Below are positions 1 to 7,161 of a stretch of 52,725 nt of DNA, one piece after another. Position 1 is the stretch's first letter. Every line of letters starts with the position of its first letter. The notes under the pieces were generated by a model that made no database searches, was not told the origin of the DNA, and was given only the letters and a program-made list of their open reading frames with translations. Source of the stretch: Sedimenticola sp. (GTDB taxonomy: Bacteria > Pseudomonadota > Gammaproteobacteria > Chromatiales > Chromatiaceae); NCBI GenBank assembly GCA_011051655.1, contig DRKS01000061.1, positions 1-52,725 of the forward strand, written 5' to 3'. The position numbers and the translations under genes were made by a program.

Positions 1-572
1 ATGGTGGAGATGATCTCCTTGGTGTCGCCGTCGACGATGGAGACCTTGCCGGCGTCACGCTGGACCACGCCGAAGAAGTTCTGCCAGTTGCGCGCGGGCG
101 GCTTGGTGGGACGCTTGTCCACCGGCACGTGCACCTTCCAGGAGGCCATCATCTCCTTCAGACCCCAGGGCGGAGGCTGGGGAGGCTCGTTCTGCACAAA
201 CTTGGCCAGCAACTGGGTCTCGGCCTTGGTCAGCTTGCCGTCCTTGCCCCAGCCCGGCATACCGCCGTCGGTGCCTTCCCACAGGATCTTCTCCAGCTTG
301 GCCAGCGATTTCTTGCGGGTCTTGGCGGGCGTGATGTTGGGTCCGGTGGCGCCCTGCCTCAGCGCGCCGTGGCAGCCGGAACAACGGTCAAAGTAGATGT
401 ATGCCGCCTTATCCATTTCCTCCTGGGTCAGGGAAGGCACGGGTTGCAGCCCCGGCACCTTCGCCTTTGCCACGGAGGCCGCGGCCTCTTCTTTGACTTG
501 GGTTGATTGTTGGCATGCCGTGAGTCCGACAGCCACGATAGGTAGCAGTAGAAAACCTAAACGCCTGTTCAT
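1..572 (-). CDS. nirS: Cytochrome cd1 nitrite reductase, N-terminal part (cut by window start)
   Basis: NirS reduces nitrite to nitric oxide in denitrification; it carries a heme c and a heme d1 and acts outside the cytoplasm. About 190 codons are visible and the gene runs off the window, so the d1 propeller is mostly missing. The cytochrome c part shows CSGCH (C65, C68, H69), a later GGMPGWG carrying the likely axial Met, then the family link PPQPPPWGLKEM and the start of the d1 domain (DAGKVSIVDGDTKEI). The ATG at 572 has AAGGGG upstream. The N-terminus ends in LTAC, a good lipobox, whereas most NirS proteins have a plain Sec signal. The partner denitrification genes must lie outside the window. 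Confidence 0.9.
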   Translation of the reverse strand, partial: MNRRLGFLLLPIVAVGLTACQQSTQVKEEAAASVAKAKVPGLQPVPSLTQEEMDKAAYIYFDRCSGCHGALRQGATGPNITPAKTRKKSLAKLEKILWEGTDGGMPGWGKDGKLTKAETQLLAKFVQNEPPQPPPWGLKEMMASWKVHVPVDKRPTKPPARNWQNFFGVVQRDAGKVSIVDGDTKEIIST

Positions 573-764
573 TCATAATCCCCTTAACTTTTTGGAGCGG
601 CCTTATTTTAGAGGCAATAAGAAACGCCTTTATCGGAACGATGAATTTAACAATCGCTTCTGGAAAAATCAACTTTTGCCAAACGCCGGCCCGGCCTAAT
701 ACTTAACCTTTTCAATATATTAGCGTAATAGTCAGGCAATAAGCGGTGTTTCGCCGGCGGCCCT

Positions 765-1307
765 TCAGGGCATAGGGCCGAATCCCGCTGCCGCCTGCAT
801 CACGATCAGGCCATAGACGCCCGCCAGCACGTCATCCAGCATGATGCCCAGGCCCCCGCCCACCCGGCGGTCCAGCCAGCCAATGGGCCAGGGCTTCCAG
901 ATATCGAACAGGCGGAACAGCACAAAACCGGCCGTCAGCCAGAGCCAGCCGGAAGGCGCCCAGGCCATGGTGATCAGGAAACCCACCCATTCGTCCCAAA
1001 CGATGCCGCTGTGATCGTGCACCCCCAGGTCCCGGGAGACCCGGCCGCACAGCCAGATGCCGAACAAAAACATGGCCAGCACCACGAATACATAGGCCGT
1101 TGAACCCAGCGGCAACAGCAACCCGTACAAGGGCACGGCCACCAGGGTGCCGGCCGTGCCGGGGGCCCTGGGCAGGCCGCCGGAGCCCAGGCCGAAGGCC
1201 AGCAGGTGCAGGGGATTGCGCCAGTCGGGGCGGGGCCGCGACGCCAGACCTGCTTTAAGACGAGAAGTGCTCATACCCACGGGAGGGTTTTTCCAATTCT
1301 GTTCCAT
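765..1307 (-). CDS. pgpA: Phosphatidylglycerophosphatase A
   Basis: Removes the phosphate from phosphatidylglycerophosphate to give phosphatidylglycerol in the inner membrane. The protein (180 aa) carries the family signatures NPLHLLAFGLGSG, PRAPGTAGTL, HDHSGIVWDEWVGF and FRLFDIWKPWPI, with three to four hydrophobic segments. It follows thiL in the usual nusB-thiL-pgpA order and overlaps it. The ATG at 1307 (53-nt overlap) has GAGAG upstream. A second ATG at 1274 gives 169 aa and a 20-nt overlap, and fits the length of the E. coli protein better, so the start is uncertain. Confidence 0.93.
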   Translation of the reverse strand: MEQNWKNPPVGMSTSRLKAGLASRPRPDWRNPLHLLAFGLGSGGLPRAPGTAGTLVAVPLYGLLLPLGSTAYVFVVLAMFLFGIWLCGRVSRDLGVHDHSGIVWDEWVGFLITMAWAPSGWLWLTAGFVLFRLFDIWKPWPIGWLDRRVGGGLGIMLDDVLAGVYGLIVMQAAAGFGPMP

Positions 1308-2217
1308 CGGCTCTCAGGCAGCGAATGCCGGGGCGGGGCTCCATGACGCCGATTCGGGTCAGGCCGCATTCGAAGCCGGCGGCGAGTCTCTCCACCTCGG
1401 GTTGCCGCCCGGGCGGCACGGTGACGCAGAGTTCATAGTCGTCCCCGGAGGACAGAAGCAGACTCCAGTCTCCGGTTTCGTCCAGCCAGGCCTGGCCCGC
1501 CGGCGAGCGGGGCAGCCGCTCCAGCTCCAATCGCGCGCCCAGGCCGCTGGCCTCGCAGATGTGTCCCAGGTCGGAGATCAGGCCGTCGGAAATATCAATG
1601 GCCGCCCCCGCCAGGCCGGCCAGGGCCCGGCCCTCCCCCAGGCGCGGGCTGGGCCGCTGGAGCCTGGATTGCAAATAGGGCAGGCATCCGGCGGGGGCGG
1701 GAATATCCTCTATCCCGCGCAGGGCCAGGCCGGCATCGCCCAGTGTGCCCGTGACATAGACCAAATCCCCGGGCCGGGCGCCGTCGCGCCGCAGGGCCCG
1801 GCCCGCCGTCACAAAGCCGTGGGCCTGAACGCTGATGGTCAAGGGGCCCCGGGTCGTATCTCCGCCAACCAGCTGCACATGATACGCCGCCGCCAGGCGG
1901 GAGAATCCCCGGCTGAAGGCCGCCAGCCAGTGCGGGTCGGCCCCGGGCAGGGTCAGCGCCAGGGTCGCCCAGGCGGGCTCCGCCCCCATGGCCGCCAAGT
2001 CGCTCAGGTTCACCGCCAGGGCCTTGTGGCCGAGAGATTCGGGATCCGCCCCCTGATGAAAATGAACCCCCTCCACCAAGGTATCGATGGTGACCGCCAG
2101 CTCCTTGCCCGCCGGGACCCGGAGCAGGGCGCAGTCGTCGCCCACGCCCAGGCGGACATCGTCCCGCCAGGGGCCGACGCCATCGAAAAAGCGGTGAATG
2201 AGTTCGAATTCTTTCAA
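1255..2217 (-). CDS. thiL: Thiamine-monophosphate kinase
   Basis: Phosphorylates thiamine monophosphate to thiamine diphosphate with ATP. From the chosen start the protein is 320 aa, close to the family norm. Motifs are GVGDDCA (24-30, metal/nucleotide binding), VTIDTLVEGVHF (42-53), NLSDLAAMGA (70-79), the GGDTTRGP loop, and a late AIDISDGLISDLGH. The family N-terminus is normally xEFxLI, which matches MKEFELI if translation starts at the TTG at 2217. The only in-frame ATG, at 2340, would add 41 unrelated residues and overlap nusB. No clear Shine-Dalgarno precedes the TTG, so expression may depend on coupling to nusB 70 nt upstream. Confidence 0.9.
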   Translation of the reverse strand: MKEFELIHRFFDGVGPWRDDVRLGVGDDCALLRVPAGKELAVTIDTLVEGVHFHQGADPESLGHKALAVNLSDLAAMGAEPAWATLALTLPGADPHWLAAFSRGFSRLAAAYHVQLVGGDTTRGPLTISVQAHGFVTAGRALRRDGARPGDLVYVTGTLGDAGLALRGIEDIPAPAGCLPYLQSRLQRPSPRLGEGRALAGLAGAAIDISDGLISDLGHICEASGLGARLELERLPRSPAGQAWLDETGDWSLLLSSGDDYELCVTVPPGRQPEVERLAAGFECGLTRIGVMEPRPGIRCLRADGTELEKPSRGYEHFSS

Positions 2218-2287
2218 GGGGGCGGTCGATAGTGCTCGGTTGCCGTGGTGTGCAGCGTTGTCCGCCCCGGCGGCCTTCCCTGCGCCG

Positions 2288-2710
2288 TCAGGCCGTCTCC
2301 ACCGGGCGAAGCCTCTTCGCCAGCTTGTCCAGCACACCATTGACGTACTTGTGACCCTCTTCCGCGCCGAAGGTCTTGGCCAGTTCCACCGCCTCGTTGA
2401 TGACCACGCGGTAGGGCACTTCGGGATGATGGGCCAGCTCGTAGGCCCCCAGGCGCAGAACCGCCCGCTCCACCGGGTCCACGCTCTTTATGGCACGGTC
2501 GAGGCAGGGGGCGAGCGCTTCGTCCAATTCATTGAGGCGGGCGGGCACGCCGCGCAGCAGTTCCCTGAAATAGTCCACGTCAAAGGCGCCGGCGTCCTCT
2601 CTATCCAGGAACTGGTTGATGATGTCGCGGATATCCTGGCCGGCCATTTGCCACTGGTAAAGCCCCTGCAGCACATGCCGCCGGGCCCTGCTGCGCTTGC
2701 CGCTCATCAA
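2288..2710 (-). CDS. nusB: Transcription antitermination factor NusB
   Basis: RNA-binding all-helical factor that acts with NusE (S10) on boxA in rRNA antitermination. The 140-aa protein has the family features [16 protein letters not shown] near the N-terminus, then [16 protein letters not shown] and [18 protein letters not shown], and ends in [11 protein letters not shown]. Its start overlaps the stop of ribH (ATGATGA at 2704-2710), which indicates translational coupling in the rib operon. ATG codons at 2710 and 2707 are both possible. Confidence 0.96.
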   Translation of the reverse strand: MMSGKRSRARRHVLQGLYQWQMAGQDIRDIINQFLDREDAGAFDVDYFRELLRGVPARLNELDEALAPCLDRAIKSVDPVERAVLRLGAYELAHHPEVPYRVVINEAVELAKTFGAEEGHKYVNGVLDKLAKRLRPVETA

Positions 2711-3174
2711 AGCCGGCGCAGCAGATTGACCATTTCTATGGCGGACAGGGCGGCATCCGCCCCCTTGTTACCCGCCTTGGTGCCGGCCCGCTCCACCGCC
2801 TGCTCGATGGTGTCCGTGGTCAGCACGCCGAAGGCCACGGGCACCCCGTGCTTCAGGGTGACCTGGGCTATGCCCTTGACGCATTCGCTGGCCACATAAT
2901 CGAAATGGGGCGTGCCGCCGCGGATTACGGCGCCCAGGGCGACGATGGCGTCATAATCGCCGCCGGCGGCGATCTTTTCCAGGGCCAGGGGCATGTCGAA
3001 AGCGCCGGGCACGCGCACCACAGTGAGATCGGCCTCTTCGGCCCCATGCCGCTTCAGGGTGTCCAGCGCCCCTTCCAGCAGGCCTTCCACGACGAAACTG
3101 TTGAACCGCGAGACCACCAGACAGAATCTGGCGTTGCACACCTGCAGTTCGCCTTCGATGGTTTTTATGCTCAT
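2707..3174 (-). CDS. ribH: 6,7-dimethyl-8-ribityllumazine synthase
   Basis: Condenses 5-amino-6-ribitylaminouracil with 3,4-dihydroxy-2-butanone 4-phosphate to make lumazine, the precursor of riboflavin. The 155-aa protein has the substrate-site segments [31 protein letters not shown] (with the catalytic His) and [17 protein letters not shown], and ends in the usual [17 protein letters not shown]. It lies 149 nt downstream of ribBA and overlaps nusB. Confidence 0.97.
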   Translation of the reverse strand: MSIKTIEGELQVCNARFCLVVSRFNSFVVEGLLEGALDTLKRHGAEEADLTVVRVPGAFDMPLALEKIAAGGDYDAIVALGAVIRGGTPHFDYVASECVKGIAQVTLKHGVPVAFGVLTTDTIEQAVERAGTKAGNKGADAALSAIEMVNLLRRL

Positions 3175-3323
3175 AACGTTTTGTCCTTTGACAGAATTGG
3201 CCCGGAAACCTCACACCTTTGCGCAGGGATCGCGCGGGCTTCGGCGATTACGGGCGATGGGGGAAATGTCTCCCGGGAAAGCAGCAGACAAGCGGGATTG
3301 CGCATCATTCATGCATCTTCCGG

Positions 3324-4460
3324 TCAGGGCTCCTCGATATGGACGCCGCATTCGTGGCATACATATTCCACCACCTCCAGGCCGAATCCCGAAATCCCGT
3401 GGAAGCTCTTGGGGGCGCTCAGCACCCGCATCTTGCGCACGCCGAGATCGGACAGAATCTGGGCGCCGACGCCGAAGGTGCGCAGTTCCTTGCCGCGGTC
3501 GCGCCTCGGCGGCTTGCCCTTTTCCTCGCGGATCTGGTAGTCCCGGATGCGCTGTATGATCTCCCTGGAGGAATCATGGTTGCGCAGCACCACGATGATG
3601 CCGGCCCCCGCATCCGCCACCCATTTCATGGCGCTGCGCAGGTGCCAGCCGTGATCGAAACGAATGGTGCCGAACAGATCGTAGAGGGAATTCTGCATAT
3701 GCACCCGCACCAAAGTCGGCTCCTCCGGATCCACCTCGCCCAGCACCAGGGCCAGGTGGAGTTCGTCGTCGATGCAGTCCTGGTAGGCCACCAGGTGAAA
3801 GTCGCCATACTCCGTCGGCAGCTGGCATTCGGTCACGCGCTCCACGGTTTTCTCATGGCGCACCCGGTATTGGATCAGGTCGGCGATGGTCCCGATCTTC
3901 AGGCCATGCTCCGCAGCGAAGGCCTCCAGGTCAGGGCGCCGCGCCATGGTGCCGTCCTCATTCAGGATCTCCACGATCACCGCCGCCGGGGTCAGCCCGG
4001 CCAGCCGGGCCAGGTCGCAGCCGGCCTCGGTGTGACCGGCCCGTACCAGGACGCCGCCGGGCAGCCCCATGAGGGGGAAGACATGGCCGGGCTGGACCAG
4101 GTCGTCCGGCCGGGCGTCCGGGGCCACCGCCGCCAATATGGTGGTGGCCCGGTCAGCGGCGGATATGCCGGTGGTCACCCCTTCCGCCGCCTCGATGGAG
4201 ACAGTGAAATTGGTGGCGTACTGGGTGTCCAGATCGCTCACCATCATGGGCAGGCGCAGCTGCTTGCAGCGCTCCTCCGTCAGGGTCAGGCAGATCAGGC
4301 CACGGCCGTAGCGGGCCATGAAATTGATGGCCTCCGGCGTGACCTTGTCCGCCGCCATGAGCAGATCGCCCTCGTTCTCACGGTCCTCGTCATCCATGAT
4401 GATGACGATTTTCCCCTGACGGAGATCTTCAATGATTTCTTCAGTGCTGTTCAGGGCCAT
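3324..4460 (-). CDS. ribB: 3,4-dihydroxy-2-butanone 4-phosphate synthase with degenerate GTP cyclohydrolase II domain (RibBX type)
   Basis: The N-terminal half (about 1-200) is a complete RibB, which converts ribulose 5-phosphate to the four-carbon riboflavin precursor. It shows [10 protein letters not shown] (23-32) and the [14 protein letters not shown] site. The C-terminal half (about 205-378) aligns with GTP cyclohydrolase II but lacks its chemistry. The zinc region normally reading SLRCDCG is TIRFDHG here, the first zinc Cys is absent, and the HQEGR loop is NHDSSR. This is the RibBX form described in Proteobacteria, so a separate ribA is expected elsewhere. The start is set at the ATG at 4460 (MALNSTEEI); a longer frame to 4547 adds 29 unconserved residues. 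Confidence 0.93.
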   Translation of the reverse strand: MALNSTEEIIEDLRQGKIVIIMDDEDRENEGDLLMAADKVTPEAINFMARYGRGLICLTLTEERCKQLRLPMMVSDLDTQYATNFTVSIEAAEGVTTGISAADRATTILAAVAPDARPDDLVQPGHVFPLMGLPGGVLVRAGHTEAGCDLARLAGLTPAAVIVEILNEDGTMARRPDLEAFAAEHGLKIGTIADLIQYRVRHEKTVERVTECQLPTEYGDFHLVAYQDCIDDELHLALVLGEVDPEEPTLVRVHMQNSLYDLFGTIRFDHGWHLRSAMKWVADAGAGIIVVLRNHDSSREIIQRIRDYQIREEKGKPPRRDRGKELRTFGVGAQILSDLGVRKMRVLSAPKSFHGISGFGLEVVEYVCHECGVHIEEP

Positions 4461-4577
4461 AGGGTCAAGGTCGAATCGCGCCCGCCGCGGGGCGCGCAAA
4501 ATGATTTCATTGCAGCGAACGGGATAGTCTACCAAAGGGCCGGGCATTCAAACAAAAAGCCCCCGCTCCGCGGCCGT

Positions 4578-5237
4578 CTATTTCAGAAAACCATGCTCCG
4601 CCAGGAAAGCACGGCTGATGCCGGCCGCATTGGCGCAGCCGGCCTTTTCCCCGAGCAGCAGGCGCTCCAGGTAGCGGGCGATCAGGTCCACCTCCAGATT
4701 GACCGCCGTCCCCGCCCGGTAGCCGTCGATGATGGTCTCTTGCAGGGTATGGGGAACGATGTTGAGCCCGAACACCCGGCCCGCCACCTCATTGACCGTC
4801 AGGCTGGTCCCGTCCACGCAGATGGAGCCCTTGGGGGCGATGTAGCGGGCCAGCTCCTCCGGCGCCTCGATGCGCAGGCGCACCGACCGGGCGTCATCGC
4901 GGCGCTCCAGCACCCGGCCCAGGCCATCCACGTGGCCGCTCACCAGATGCCCCCCCAGGGGGGTGCTCAGGGTCAGGGCCTTCTCCAGGTTGACCGGGGT
5001 GGCGGCGCGCAGCCCTCCCAGGGTGGTCAGCGACAGGGTCTCGTGCGAGACATCGGCGGCAAAGCCGTCTCCCGCAAGCTCCACCGCCGTCAGGCAGACA
5101 CCGTTGACCGCGATGCTGTCACCCGGATTGGCGCCCTCCAGATCCAGCTTGCCGGCATTGATGCACAGGCGCACGTCACCGCCCCGCTGCTCCAGATTGG
5201 CCACGGTGCCGATGGCCTGAATGATGCCTGTGAACAT
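4578..5237 (-). CDS. ribE: Riboflavin synthase, alpha chain
   Basis: Dismutates two lumazine molecules to riboflavin. The 219-aa protein has the two homologous lumazine-binding barrels: MFTGIIQ and VNGVCLTAV in the first (about 1-97), ICVDGTSLTVNEV in the second. AGGGAACGG at 5243-5251 is a good ribosome binding site for the ATG at 5237. It directly follows the T-run of a terminator-like hairpin (5252-5313), so ribE expression may depend on readthrough or structure there. In related genomes ribE follows ribD directly; here a membrane glycosyltransferase gene and a mobile element lie between them. Confidence 0.97.
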   Translation of the reverse strand: MFTGIIQAIGTVANLEQRGGDVRLCINAGKLDLEGANPGDSIAVNGVCLTAVELAGDGFAADVSHETLSLTTLGGLRAATPVNLEKALTLSTPLGGHLVSGHVDGLGRVLERRDDARSVRLRIEAPEELARYIAPKGSICVDGTSLTVNEVAGRVFGLNIVPHTLQETIIDGYRAGTAVNLEVDLIARYLERLLLGEKAGCANAAGISRAFLAEHGFLK

Positions 5238-5251
5238 AAAATCCGTTCCCT

Positions 5252-5313
5252 AAAAAAATATGGAGCCTGGATGGCAATTCCGGTGGATCCGCTGCGCCTG
5301 GTCCAGCCTCCAT
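5252..5313 (-). terminator. Hairpin plus T-run between the glycosyltransferase gene and ribE
   Basis: On the minus strand an outer stem pairs ATGGAGGCTGGAC (5301-5313) with ATCCAGGCTCCAT (5260-5272), with one internal mismatch and a long loop, followed by ATTTTTTTA (5251-5259). It begins at the stop codon of the glycosyltransferase gene. Its T-run touches the ribE ribosome binding site, so it is either a terminator that isolates ribE or an attenuator. Confidence 0.6.
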
Positions 5314-6842
5314 CAAAAATCCGCGCTGAAAGATGGAGTAGAAGTTATCTGGCGTTTTTTGTAAAGGATCACCTTCGGCGCATCCGTCACAGTCCGGTAC
5401 CTGTGGTAGAAGGGGTCCGGCCTGTTGCCCCAGGGGATGTCCGGGTAGTCGATGCGAATCGGCCGGTAGCCCCGGGCCAGGTAGCGCAGAAAGCCCTCGT
5501 TCGGCCGCCCCCGCCTGGGGATGATCCAGTCCGCCTGCTCCGGCACCCGCAGATCCTGGCCGAAGCCGATGGCCCGCATGCCGGTGTAGAACATGATGGG
5601 CAACTGCCCGTAGTTGGTGATGACAAACTGGTCCGCATCGCCATGTTCCTTCAGATAACGGACGATCCCCTCGTTGGGGCCATCGTAGTCGTGGGTTATT
5701 TCGTAGAGAAAATCCGGGAAATCGAATTTCAGCCGGTGGGGCGGCAAGGCCAGCGTAAAGACGTTGGTAAAGATCAGCAATGCCAGCACGACGGTGGCGG
5801 CCGCCCGGTTGAAATCCCAGATGCGCCATACCACCAGGCCCAGCAATATGGCGCAGACCGGCGTCAACCCAATGAGGTAGCGGAAGTAGGCCCAGGGCAG
5901 CACCGACAGGACCGCCACGGTGGCCAGCACCGTCAGAAGCAGCAGAAAAAAATTGCCCCGGCCGATGCCCGCGCCGTTCCAGGCGCTCTTCTTCCGGCGC
6001 CAGAAAAGGAGGGGGATGAGCAGGAAGGGGAAAAAGTAGCCGTTCAGATTGATGATGTTTTTCCCCACAAACAGCTTCAGCCGGTCAAAAAAGCCCAGGG
6101 CGTACTCTTCGAAGACATTGGACTTGTCCCAGGCCTCGGTATAGAAAATCCAGGGCAGGGTAAACAGGGAGACGACCAGCACCGACGCCAGCACCGACTT
6201 GAAGGCCGGCCGCCCGGCCTTGAAGACGAAACATCCCAGATAGTGCAGCAGGATGCCTCCCGCCACACCGAAGAGGATGACAAAATTGCTGTAAAACAGC
6301 GTCACCGCCGACAGCGCCACCTGGAGAACGGCGCCCTTCTCCCGGTCCCGCAGTCTCAGACAGGCGTAAAGCAGCCAGAGGGTCGCAAAAACCGCCAGCA
6401 CATACCACCGGGCCTGGCGGGTATGCAGCAGAAAGGGAATGGAGGTGACGAACAACAGGGTCGAGATGCGGGTCAGGGTCTCGTTGCGGCCCAGCCGCAG
6501 GGTAAAAAAATAAAACAGCACGACGGCGGCCAGCCCCACCAGCGCAAAAGGGAGCCGGGCGGCGAACGCATTCATCCCAAGCAGCTTGAACGAGAAGGCC
6601 GCGGCATAGAATTGCAGCCAGGGGCTCCAGGTCCAGACATGGCCTTCGTTGGAATCCAGCCCGGCATTCTGGGTGATCAGGTTCTTGCCGTCCCAGGCGC
6701 TGGGATAGCCCTTGGCCAATATGCTCTTGGCCAGCAGGGCGGTCTCGGCCTCGTCCTGCCACAGGTACTGGTTGCCGAGGTTGGTGAAAAGCAGGAGCCC
6801 GGCGATGGCCAGGATGGCGACCAGGAAGAAGTGTCGCGCCAT
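5313..6842 (-). CDS. Membrane glycosyltransferase, GT39/ArnT-like (GT-C fold)
   Basis: A 509-aa polytopic inner-membrane protein, probably using a polyprenyl-linked sugar to modify an envelope target; the substrate cannot be told. After the first membrane segment (about 5-20) comes LWQDEAETALLAKSI, which holds the acidic residues of the first periplasmic loop typical of GT39/ArnT enzymes. About ten further hydrophobic segments and a soluble C-terminal part (from about 390) follow. The gene splits the riboflavin operon between ribD and ribE. Its ATG at 6842 directly abuts the TTAA target site of the MITE-like element, so its ribosome binding region now comes from the element (GAGAAATGCGGGTTA before ATG). 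The next in-frame Met is about 90 residues in. Confidence 0.82.
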   Translation of the reverse strand: MARHFFLVAILAIAGLLLFTNLGNQYLWQDEAETALLAKSILAKGYPSAWDGKNLITQNAGLDSNEGHVWTWSPWLQFYAAAFSFKLLGMNAFAARLPFALVGLAAVVLFYFFTLRLGRNETLTRISTLLFVTSIPFLLHTRQARWYVLAVFATLWLLYACLRLRDREKGAVLQVALSAVTLFYSNFVILFGVAGGILLHYLGCFVFKAGRPAFKSVLASVLVVSLFTLPWIFYTEAWDKSNVFEEYALGFFDRLKLFVGKNIINLNGYFFPFLLIPLLFWRRKKSAWNGAGIGRGNFFLLLLTVLATVAVLSVLPWAYFRYLIGLTPVCAILLGLVVWRIWDFNRAAATVVLALLIFTNVFTLALPPHRLKFDFPDFLYEITHDYDGPNEGIVRYLKEHGDADQFVITNYGQLPIMFYTGMRAIGFGQDLRVPEQADWIIPRRGRPNEGFLRYLARGYRPIRIDYPDIPWGNRPDPFYHRYRTVTDAPKVILYKKRQITSTPSFSADF

Positions 6843-7161
6843 TAACCCGCATTTCTCACCAGGCGGACCCGGTTAATTGAGAAATTTATGAAATTCAATG
6901 TACTTAGCCTCATAAAGTGATGGCGGTTAATTTATACTCTGTCCTATTTGGTTTTTGGAACACAAATTCGCCTGGAGCGAATTTGGACCGCGCAGCGACC
7001 CCGAAGGGGTAGAATACAGGGATGTATTCCATCAATCTGGCTTCGCATCTTGAACGATCAGCCTTGAATCATAGCTGCGGCTATGCTTCGGCGGCCGATC
7101 GTCCAACCTGCTTCGCCAGCTTGCCCCAAAAATCCAAATCCTGGTGAGAAATGCGGGTTAA
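6842..7161. mobile_element. MITE-like element, complete copy
   Basis: Perfect 18-bp terminal inverted repeats, CCCGCATTTCTCACCAGG at 6846-6863 and its reverse complement at 7140-7157, enclose 312 bp without a credible gene. TTAA flanks both ends (6842-6845 and 7158-7161), consistent with a 4-bp target duplication. A second copy begins at 52577 in opposite orientation, with only three differences over the shared stretch apart from an indel. This copy has an extra 72-bp segment (6961-7032). Without the element and one TTAA, the ribD stop and the glycosyltransferase start would form TAATG. No transposase is in the window, so it must be mobilised in trans if active; I cannot name the parent IS. 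Confidence 0.85.
6961..7032. repeat. 72-bp module of three short palindromes inside the MITE copy
   Basis: This segment is present in the first copy and cleanly absent from the copy at the right end of the window. It consists of three perfect hairpins in a row: AAATTCG/CGAATTT (6964-6984), ACCCC/GGGGT with loop GAA (6998-7010), and GAATACA/TGTATTC (7012-7029). Confidence 0.8.

Noticed and set aside
668-672. FNR/DNR site upstream of nirS
   Set aside because: Only a half site TTGAT is visible on the minus strand; the other half (CCAGA) does not match, so I do not call a regulatory site.
3175-3323. FMN riboswitch in the rib genes
   Set aside because: I looked for the RFN element ahead of ribH, ribBA, ribE and ribD and saw nothing matching its conserved blocks.
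3219-6845. 1208-codon open frame on the plus strand
   Set aside because: It lies antisense to ribBA, ribE and the glycosyltransferase gene, all of which match known families. Its translation is low-complexity Gln/His/Arg/Gly typical of a shadow frame in high-GC DNA.
7083-7160. Short open frame MLRRPIVQPASPACPKNP shared with the right end of the window
   Set aside because: The shared peptide is explained by the two copies of the MITE-like DNA repeat; there is no evidence of translation.
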